NCBI RefSeq assembly: GCF_012844225.1
Contig: NZ_JABAGQ010000002.1
Location: forward strand, 434,001-498,000
DNA: 64,000 nucleotides
From: Rhodococcus sp. 105337
GTDB lineage: Bacteria > Actinomycetota > Actinomycetes > Mycobacteriales > Mycobacteriaceae
Direction of reading: 5' to 3'
This document shows positions 58,085 through 64,000 of this stretch, in pieces. The notes beneath the pieces are model-generated. The model did no database searches. It saw only the letters and a list, made by a program, of their open reading frames with translations, and was not told the DNA's origin. Position 1 is the first letter of the stretch; each line of letters starts with the position of its first letter. The position numbers were made by a program, and so were the translations under genes.

Positions 58085-58591
58085 TTACCCGACGATGTCG
58101 TAGACCTCGTCCGCCGGCGCGGAGAGCAGTCGGTCTGCCATCTCCTGCTTGAGCACCGTGAGCCGTTCGTCCTCGGCCTCGGTGCGGTCAGCCTTGCGGC
58201 CGAGGGAGATGAACTCGTCGGTGACGAACCCTTCACGGATCTCGAGCCTGACGGTCTTTCCCCGGTAGGTGAGTTCGAATACGTACCGCTCGAGGGTCGC
58301 TCCGCGCTCGGGACGTTCGAGTGCCGGGTCCACGGTGAAGCGGCCCTCGGTGACGCCACGGGTGACGACCTCGAACGTGTCGCGCACTCCGGGACCGCGG
58401 TGTGCGGTGACGGCCGAGATCTCGCGGCGCTCGGCCGGTGCATCAGGGCTCAGAACCGGCAGGGCACGCTCGAGTACCTTGACGGCGTGCGCGACGCCAC
58501 CGGGAAAACCCGGGCCGTGGTATTTCATGATGTCGTCGACACCGAAACCGATGACGGTTCCGTTGTCGATGACCTCGAGCACTGCAGACAT
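58085..58591 (-). CDS. Uncharacterised protein at the end of the ABC operon
   Basis: A 168-residue soluble protein. The stretch IMKYHGPGFPGGVAHAVKVL followed by AVTAHRGPGVRDTFEVVTRG recalls the pattern of FmdE-type proteins, but with the cysteines replaced; this is a weak likeness only. The second half carries a beta-rich domain (YVFELTYRGKTVRLEIREGF). It begins 39 bases after the last ATPase and probably belongs to the importer operon. No function can be assigned. Confidence 0.72.
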   Translation of the reverse strand: MSAVLEVIDNGTVIGFGVDDIMKYHGPGFPGGVAHAVKVLERALPVLSPDAPAERREISAVTAHRGPGVRDTFEVVTRGVTEGRFTVDPALERPERGATLERYVFELTYRGKTVRLEIREGFVTDEFISLGRKADRTEAEDERLTVLKQEMADRLLSAPADEVYDIVG

Positions 58592-58630
58592 GGTCGATCC
58601 TCCTGTGTTGACACTGTTTTCGATGTTCGG

Positions 58631-59392
58631 TCAGCGGGCGCCGGACGCCGCGGCGACGAGTGCTGCGGTGTAGGCATGTCGGGGACGGGCGAGAACCTCG
58701 CTCGCGCGGCCGGTCTCGACGACACGGCCGCCCTGCATGACGACGATGTTCTCGCAGCTACGTTCGGCGAGCGCGAGATCGTGTGTGATGTGCACGACGG
58801 CGAGACCGGTGCCGGCGGCGAGTTCGGCCATCAGGTCCACGATCCCGATGCGTAACGACGCGTCGAGGCCGCTGGTCGGTTCATCGGCGAGCAGGAGGCG
58901 CGGGCGCGTCACCAGTGCCCGCGCGAAGGCCACGCGTTGTCGCTGGCCGCCGGACAGTTCATGAGGGAAACGGTCCAGATAACGGGTCGTCGGGGTGAGG
59001 TGCACGGCGTCGAGAGCGGCGACTGCCGCTTCTCGTCGCTCGGTCCGGTCACCGAGTCCGTGGATCACCATGGGTTCGGCGACGATGTCCCGGACCCGCA
59101 ATCCGGGTGGCAGCGACGCGTACGGGTCCTGGAAGACCATGTGCATGTCGCGGCGCACCTGTCGCCGTTGCCGTCCGCGAGCAGTCGTCACGTCGGTACC
59201 GTCGAAGACGATGCTGCCGGCGGTCGGAGTGACCAGTCCGGCGATCGCCCGCGCAACCGTGGACTTCCCGGCGCCGGAACCGCCCACCAGGGCGACGGAT
59301 TCGCCCGCCGCGACCCGCAGGGACACATCGGATACGGCGGGGACACCGTCGAACACCACGGACAGTGACCGGATGTCGAGCAGCGGGCTCAC
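58631..59392 (-). CDS. Opp/Nik-type ABC transporter ATPase
   Basis: A 253-residue ATPase. Walker A is GGSGAGKST, the signature LSGGQRQRV and Walker B LLLADEPTSGLD. The C-terminal extension seen in most OppF proteins is short here. It pairs with the ATPase half of the fused protein upstream. GTG start overlapping the fusion gene's stop (GTGA). Confidence 0.93.
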   Translation of the reverse strand: MSPLLDIRSLSVVFDGVPAVSDVSLRVAAGESVALVGGSGAGKSTVARAIAGLVTPTAGSIVFDGTDVTTARGRQRRQVRRDMHMVFQDPYASLPPGLRVRDIVAEPMVIHGLGDRTERREAAVAALDAVHLTPTTRYLDRFPHELSGGQRQRVAFARALVTRPRLLLADEPTSGLDASLRIGIVDLMAELAAGTGLAVVHITHDLALAERSCENIVVMQGGRVVETGRASEVLARPRHAYTAALVAAASGAR

Positions 59393-61080
59393 CGTGCGGC
59401 CTCGAGCAGCGCGGGGCGGAGCCGGGGAGCGGATTCGACGAGGTGCCGGGTGTAGGGATGTTCGGGTGCTCCCGTGATCTGCGAGACCGGGCCGATCTCC
59501 ACCAGGTCTCCGTCCTTCATCACGGCGATGCGGTCGGCGATCCGCTCGATGACCGGGAGGTTGTGGGTGACCACCAGTAGCGCCAGCGAGTGCCGGGTCC
59601 GCAGGTCGTCGAGCAGTGCGAGCACTTCGGCTTCGCGGAGCACGTCGAGGCCGCTGGTGGGCTCGTCGGCGATGAGAACGTCCGGATCGTTCGCCAATGC
59701 CATCGCGATGACGACACGCTGGCGCATGCCCCCGGACAGTTGATGCGGGTAGGCGTCGGCCCGATCGGCACCGAGACCCACCTGGGCCAGCAAGTCGAGC
59801 GAGCGTGCCCGCGCGTCGGCGCGGCTGCAGGAACGGTGTGCCCTGACGGCTTCATCCAGTTGAGAGCCGATGGTCATCACCGGGTTCAGGGCGCTCAGCG
59901 CCTCCTGCGGAACGAGACCGATTCGGTTGCCGCGCATGGCGCGCAATTCCGCGGGCGTCATGGCCGCGACGTCCCGGCCGGACACCAGCACGCGCCCGGA
60001 CACGATGTGTGCCGCGGGCGGCAGCAAACCCACCGCGGCGGCAGCGACGGTGGACTTCCCGCTGCCGGATTCGCCGACCAGGCCGAGCAGTTCGCCGGGT
60101 GCGATCGAGAACGACACGGCGGTGGCGCCGCGTCCGTCCGCGCCGTAGCGGACGGTGAGGTTGTCGACGACCAGGGGGTGCTGCACGTCGTCGGCGACGG
60201 TCTCGGGGGTCGCCGCGCGGAGACGCGATCGGCGAGAGGCTTTGCGCGGTAGAAGGATCGGCCGTGCCCGCTCTTCGATGGCATTGCCGAGCAACGCGAA
60301 CCCGAGCACCGTGACCGCGATCGCGATGCCGGGCGGCAGGACCCACCACAGCCACGCATCGGTCAGGAACGCGTTGCGGGAGTGGGCCATCGACAGCATC
60401 GACCCCCAACTGGCCGCCGAGATGTCGCCGAGCCCGAGGAACGACAGTGAGGCTTCGAGCAGGATCGCCGTCTTGACGGCGAGGACGAACTGCGGAACGA
60501 CGAGCGGGACCACCGCGGGTGTGATGTGGCGGCGGAGCACATAGCCCGCGCTCGCGCCCATCGCTCGCTGGGCCTGGATGTGATCGCGCTCGCGCAGGGT
60601 GAGGACCTGTGCGCGTAGTTCACGGGCCATGCCGGCCCAGAGAACGGCGGAGATGACCATGATCTGGGTGCGCAGTCCCGGACCGGCGAACACGCCGATC
60701 ACGATCGTCAGTGGCAGTACCGGGAGGGACAGCACGACATCCACGGCGCGCATGAGAACGGTGTCGAGGACGCCGCGCGCGTAACCGGCGACGACACCGA
60801 CGAGTGTGCCGATCGCGGTGGCGACGGTTGCGGCGACGACACCGACGAACAGGGAGACACGAGCGCCGTGAAGCAGCATCGACAGCAGGTCGTGCCCGAC
60901 GTCGTCGGCGCCGAGCCAGTGCTGCCAGGACGGCGACGCGAACGGCCGTGTCGCGCGCTCCGCCGGGTCGAAGGGGGAGAGCCACGGTGCGGCCAGCGCG
61001 CACAGCAGCAGGATTCCGAGGATTACCGTGCCGGCCGTTGCGAGTCGCTGCGACCGTGTCTTCGTGCCGATGATGCTCAC
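59389..61080 (-). CDS. Opp/Dpp-type permease fused to ABC ATPase
   Basis: A 563-residue fusion. Residues 1-275 are a DppC/OppC-like permease with the EAA loop region QRAMGASAGYVLRRHITPAV. A basic linker (about 276-300) leads to an ATPase with Walker A GESGSGKST (336-344), signature LSGGMRQR (448-455) and Walker B VLIADEPTSG. In most bacteria these are two genes. The GTG start overlaps the upstream permease stop as GTGA. No frameshift is needed; the linker is continuous. Confidence 0.93.
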   Translation of the reverse strand: MSIIGTKTRSQRLATAGTVILGILLLCALAAPWLSPFDPAERATRPFASPSWQHWLGADDVGHDLLSMLLHGARVSLFVGVVAATVATAIGTLVGVVAGYARGVLDTVLMRAVDVVLSLPVLPLTIVIGVFAGPGLRTQIMVISAVLWAGMARELRAQVLTLRERDHIQAQRAMGASAGYVLRRHITPAVVPLVVPQFVLAVKTAILLEASLSFLGLGDISAASWGSMLSMAHSRNAFLTDAWLWWVLPPGIAIAVTVLGFALLGNAIEERARPILLPRKASRRSRLRAATPETVADDVQHPLVVDNLTVRYGADGRGATAVSFSIAPGELLGLVGESGSGKSTVAAAAVGLLPPAAHIVSGRVLVSGRDVAAMTPAELRAMRGNRIGLVPQEALSALNPVMTIGSQLDEAVRAHRSCSRADARARSLDLLAQVGLGADRADAYPHQLSGGMRQRVVIAMALANDPDVLIADEPTSGLDVLREAEVLALLDDLRTRHSLALLVVTHNLPVIERIADRIAVMKDGDLVEIGPVSQITGAPEHPYTRHLVESAPRLRPALLEAAR

Positions 61081-62072
61081 ACGGTCACCTCTTCGTGAAT
61101 CGTGGCGGAGGTCCGGTCGCGACGGACCCGGGGATCGAGCAGGGGATACGTGAGGTCGGCGACGATGTTCGCGGCGACGATGCCGACCGTGGCGAGCAGG
61201 AATGCGCCCTGGAGCAGGGGATAGTCCCGCGCGGTGACCGCGTCGAAGGTGAGTTTGCCTAGACCGGGATACGCGAAGACGGATTCGACGACGACCGCAC
61301 CGGACAGCAGGACGCCCACGGTGAGCGTGAGGGTGGTGTAGACGGGCAGCAACGCGTTGCGCAGGGCGTGTCCGACCGCGACGCGGAACTCGCTCGCCCC
61401 TTTCGCGCGGGCGAGACGTACGAACGGCTCGTCGAGGACCCCGACCATCGACGCCCGGGTCATGAGGAAGAACCCGCCGATACCGGCGATCGTGAGCGTG
61501 GCGACGGGAAGCGCCATGCGTGAGGCGACTTCGAGCAACCATTCCCCGCCGGTGGAGGTGATGGCCGCTGCCCCGTAGGACGGGAACCAGCCGAGGGTCA
61601 CGGAGAACACCGCGATGAGGATCATTCCGATGAAGAAACCGGGCATCGAATCGAGAACGAGAATGCCGACGACGGTTCCGGTTTCCTTGCCGGTGCCGCG
61701 GCGCCAGGCCGCCCATGCACCGAGCAGGGTGCCGATGAGGAACGCCAGGAGGGTGCCGATACCGACCAGCGCGACCGTCCAGGGCAGCTTGTCCCACAGA
61801 ACGTCGACCACGGGCCGGTTGTGCTGCACGGAGATTCCGAGATCTCCGTGCAGCAGACCGGACCAGAAGGAGAGGTACTGCTCGAGGATCGGCCGGTCGA
61901 GCCCGTACTCGGCGCGCATCTGCGCGATGTATCTCGGATCGAGGGCCTGCTGGTCGCCTCCGTAGAGGTATTCGACGGGATCGCCGGGCGCCAAGTAGGG
62001 CAACGCGAAGTTCAGCGTTACCGCCGCCCACAATACGAGGGCATATTGCCCCGCTCGCCGCACGACGGTCAT
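61077..62072 (-). CDS. Opp/Dpp-type ABC transporter permease (OppB/NikB-like)
   Basis: A 331-residue inner-membrane permease of the DppB family with six likely helices and the typical FVRLARAKGASEFRVAVGHA coupling loop. The N-terminal segment LPYLAPGDPVEYL is the family hallmark. It starts four bases after the binding-protein gene ends and overlaps the fusion gene by GTGA. Confidence 0.93.
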   Translation of the reverse strand: MTVVRRAGQYALVLWAAVTLNFALPYLAPGDPVEYLYGGDQQALDPRYIAQMRAEYGLDRPILEQYLSFWSGLLHGDLGISVQHNRPVVDVLWDKLPWTVALVGIGTLLAFLIGTLLGAWAAWRRGTGKETGTVVGILVLDSMPGFFIGMILIAVFSVTLGWFPSYGAAAITSTGGEWLLEVASRMALPVATLTIAGIGGFFLMTRASMVGVLDEPFVRLARAKGASEFRVAVGHALRNALLPVYTTLTLTVGVLLSGAVVVESVFAYPGLGKLTFDAVTARDYPLLQGAFLLATVGIVAANIVADLTYPLLDPRVRRDRTSATIHEEVTV

Positions 62073-62075
62073 GGG

Positions 62076-63719
62076 TCAGTCCTGCGGTGCTTCTGCGTTG
62101 GCCGCCTCGACGACGTCCGCGGGCAGGAACGACCACTTGTGGACGATGCCGTAACCCGGGGTTTCGATCCATCCGCCGAACGTGTCGGCGCGGAAGGCCC
62201 AGTACTCGTCCGGGTAGTACAGGGCGATGGCGGTCGGCTGGCGGTTGAACAGCTTCTGCATGTCCTGCATGGCGGCGATGCGCGCGTCGTTGGTCTCGGT
62301 GGCCTTCCACGCGTCGTACAGGGCGTCGAACTCGGGGTAGGCGATGTCCGGGTGCTTCCACAGGTTGCCTGAGCGGTGCGACATGATGAACTGCGTCGAA
62401 TCCGCCACGGCGTGTGGGCTGTTGGTGGTGACCATCATGTCGTAGGTCTTCTTGGACGACGCGTCGGAGAACGATCCGGAGTCGAGCGGGCTGACGGTGA
62501 CGGCGATGCCGACCTCGGCGAAGTCCTCGACGAGCAGTTCGGCGGCGCGGACCTGCGGTGCGTTACCACCGTTGACGATCATGTCGAAGGTGGCCGGCTC
62601 GCCGGCGGGGCTCTCGCGGGTGCCGTCGCCGTCACGGTCGGTCCAGCCGAGCTCGTCGAGCATCGAGGTGGCCTGCGCGGCGTCGTACGGGGTCGACGCG
62701 TCGGGATCGGCGAACGGCGCGTCCGGATGGACGTAGCCCTGTGTGCCGGGACGGCCCTGACCGAGGCCGACGACCTCGAGCAGCTGGTCGCGATCGACCG
62801 CGAGGTTCAGTGCCGCGCGGAAGTCGGCCTGGGCGAACGGTTCCCGAGTGAAGTTCAGCTTCAGTTCGGGGTAGCTCAGCGGCGCGACGGTGATCACGCC
62901 GATGTCGTTCGAGGCGCTGAACCGGTCCACCAGTTCGGGTGTGAGCGCACGGTCGGCGGCGTCGATCTGCCCGGAGCCGAGTGCGGTGAACGCTGCGGCG
63001 TTGTCTTCGATCACCGGCATGACGAGTTCGTCGACCGTCGGGGTTCCGGCGAAGTAGTCCGCGTACGCCTCGAAGCGGTATCCGCTGGTGGGGCTGTAGT
63101 CGACGAGCACGAACGGGCCGGTGCCGATCGGAAGGTCCGTGACGGCTTTGGCCTCGGCAGGGTCGACCTTCGACCACACGTGCTCGGGGATGATCGGCAG
63201 GTCCGCGAGTGTGACGGGGCCCAGTTCGGGGCACGAGTAGTCGCACACGAAGCGAACCGAGTCCTCGTCCACGGCGTCGACCGTGGAGATGGACGGCGTG
63301 TCGTTGACGTGGTGGGTGTAGCGGCCGGTGGGGGCAGCGTGCATGTAGTGGAAGCTGAAGACGACATCGTCTGCCGTGAACGCCTCACCGTCGTGCCAGG
63401 TGACGTCGTCGCGGAGGTCGACCTCCCAGGTGGTCGCGTCGACCTGGCGGACGTCGGTGGCCAGCCACGGCTGGGGGTCGGCGACGTAGGGGGACGGCGA
63501 CAGAAGCTTGTCGTAGATCAGCTCGGTCATCTGGTCCGTCTGGCCGGCGAAGATGTTGAGGGGCCCGGAGTCCTCGGAGGCGGCGATGGTGAGCGATCGG
63601 GCCGAGGACGGTCCCGGAGCCGACTCTGCCGCCGTGCTCGACCCGCCGCATGCTGCAACGAGAAGTGCCGGCGCAAGAACGAGGGGCAGGGCGTGAGAAC
63701 GCCGGAGTGTGCGCGTCAA
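62076..63719 (-). CDS. ABC transporter substrate-binding lipoprotein (family 5)
   Basis: A 547-residue extracellular solute-binding lipoprotein of the peptide/nickel (SBP_bac_5) family. The lipobox is LVAACGG (Cys24). Typical segments are TWEVDLRDDVTWHDGEAFTA and DVVFSFHYMH. The TTG start at 63719 is used because a stop lies three codons upstream and no ATG or GTG fits the signal peptide; this is uncertain. Tandem iron boxes lie 46-84 bases upstream, so the operon is probably repressed in high iron. Family members bind peptides, nickel chelates or metallophores. Confidence 0.92.
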   Translation of the reverse strand: MTRTLRRSHALPLVLAPALLVAACGGSSTAAESAPGPSSARSLTIAASEDSGPLNIFAGQTDQMTELIYDKLLSPSPYVADPQPWLATDVRQVDATTWEVDLRDDVTWHDGEAFTADDVVFSFHYMHAAPTGRYTHHVNDTPSISTVDAVDEDSVRFVCDYSCPELGPVTLADLPIIPEHVWSKVDPAEAKAVTDLPIGTGPFVLVDYSPTSGYRFEAYADYFAGTPTVDELVMPVIEDNAAAFTALGSGQIDAADRALTPELVDRFSASNDIGVITVAPLSYPELKLNFTREPFAQADFRAALNLAVDRDQLLEVVGLGQGRPGTQGYVHPDAPFADPDASTPYDAAQATSMLDELGWTDRDGDGTRESPAGEPATFDMIVNGGNAPQVRAAELLVEDFAEVGIAVTVSPLDSGSFSDASSKKTYDMMVTTNSPHAVADSTQFIMSHRSGNLWKHPDIAYPEFDALYDAWKATETNDARIAAMQDMQKLFNRQPTAIALYYPDEYWAFRADTFGGWIETPGYGIVHKWSFLPADVVEAANAEAPQD

Positions 63720-63764
63720 CTGAGTTCACATTCTGCTGAAGGGAAGTACACGGCCCGCACCACC

Positions 63765-63803
63765 AGAGGTAAGGCAATCCTTAGTGCGGTAAGGCTACCT
63801 TAA
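63765..63803. promoter_or_regulatory. Tandem IdeR/DtxR-like iron boxes upstream of the ABC operon
   Basis: Two 19-base boxes at 63765-63783 and 63785-63803 match 13 and 14 of 19 consensus positions, each with the AGGC core and spaced one base apart. Such adjacent boxes allow cooperative binding of two IdeR dimers. They sit over the expected promoter of the minus-strand operon. Confidence 0.7.
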
Positions 63804-63824
63804 TCCAGATCCGGGCATAAAAGG

Positions 63825-63854
63825 CAACCGCCCCCTCGTGTGAGGGGGCGGTTG
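63825..63854 (-). terminator. Terminator of the partial minus-strand gene
   Basis: A perfect 13-base-pair stem (63825-63837 with 63842-63854) with a four-base loop, followed on the minus strand by CCTTTTATG. It ends the gene that enters from the right edge. Confidence 0.85.
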
Positions 63855-63882
63855 TGTTGTCTCCGGAGAACGGACGGTTCGG

Positions 63883-64000
63883 CTACGGGCCGGGCTCCGC
63901 AGCCGTGTCGTAGGCCTCGCGCAGGAGTTCGGCCAGATGGTCGTCGAACCCGGCGGCGTCCGCGAGACTCAAACGGTGGGTGGTGATCGGGCCGGTCGGG
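63883..64000 (-). CDS. C-terminal end of a gene running in from the right edge
   Basis: The last 38 codons of a minus-strand frame ending in TAG at 63885-63883. The tail reads ITTHRLSLADAAGFDDHL and then ELLREAYDTAAEPGP, helical and acidic. The frame shows normal GC-rich third positions and is followed by a terminator, so it is real coding sequence. Too little is present to name it. Confidence 0.6.
   Translation of the reverse strand, partial: PTGPITTHRLSLADAAGFDDHLAELLREAYDTAAEPGP

Overview
The window is high-GC actinobacterial chromosome, most likely from Rhodococcus or a close relative in the mycolic-acid group (Nocardiaceae). The basis is GC-rich coding sequence with many GTG and TTG starts, ATGA/GTGA coupled gene junctions, a FAS-II cluster (fabD, acpM, one KAS, accD6) beside a MabR-type regulator and aceE, and a gene order that runs parallel to part of the Mycobacterium tuberculosis chromosome (as I recall it): hemW, Rv2375-like, hrcA, dnaJ2, rsmE, phoH, ybeY, CBS protein, era, amidase, recO, uppS, zur/smtB, glyS, TPM protein, dgt, dnaG, tRNA-Asn. 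I see no CRISPR array, insertion sequence, prophage or rRNA gene.

Bases 1-26220 are the conserved core: heme metabolism, heat-shock control, RNA methylation and ribosome maturation, DNA repair, polyprenyl synthesis, zinc sensing (SmtB and Zur), glycyl-tRNA synthesis, dNTP hydrolysis and primase. Three accessory cassettes interrupt it: an alpha/beta hydrolase with a drug-efflux pump and its TetR repressor (5.0-8.2 kb), an amidase with its own TetR repressor (12.2-14.3 kb), and a secreted TPM protein with a YdcF protein (19.4-22.1 kb).

Bases 26221-43407 are accessory metabolism: VOC, GNAT, MarR/azoreductase, DinB and WYL genes; a 59-residue Trp-rich small ORF; a complete branched-chain-amino-acid-type ABC importer (livJ, M, H, F, G); an SDR and a TetR regulator; a secreted SGNH hydrolase; a membrane-anchored EEP phosphohydrolase; a thiolase with its OB-fold/zinc-ribbon partner; an NDMA-dependent-type alcohol dehydrogenase; and a serine hydrolase.

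Bases 43528-53967 are the mycolic-acid precursor region: DUF3145, accD6, KAS, acpM, fabD, the MabR regulator, pyruvate dehydrogenase E1 (aceE), DUF3052, peroxiredoxin ahpE and tRNA-Val. A perfect copy of the reported MabR operator pattern lies between fabD and mabR. Pyruvate dehydrogenase makes acetyl-CoA, AccD6 is the carboxyltransferase for malonyl-CoA, and FabD, AcpM and KAS start and run meromycolate elongation.

Bases 54210-64000 hold an NAD-type malic enzyme and then what I think is the most interesting part. A two-gene operon of glutamine-amidotransferase-fold proteins and a five-gene opposing operon (an Opp/Cnt-type ABC importer with one permease fused to one ATPase, plus a 168-residue protein of unknown function) each have IdeR/DtxR-like iron boxes upstream. 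I propose an iron-controlled metallophore or peptide uptake module. This is inference and needs testing.
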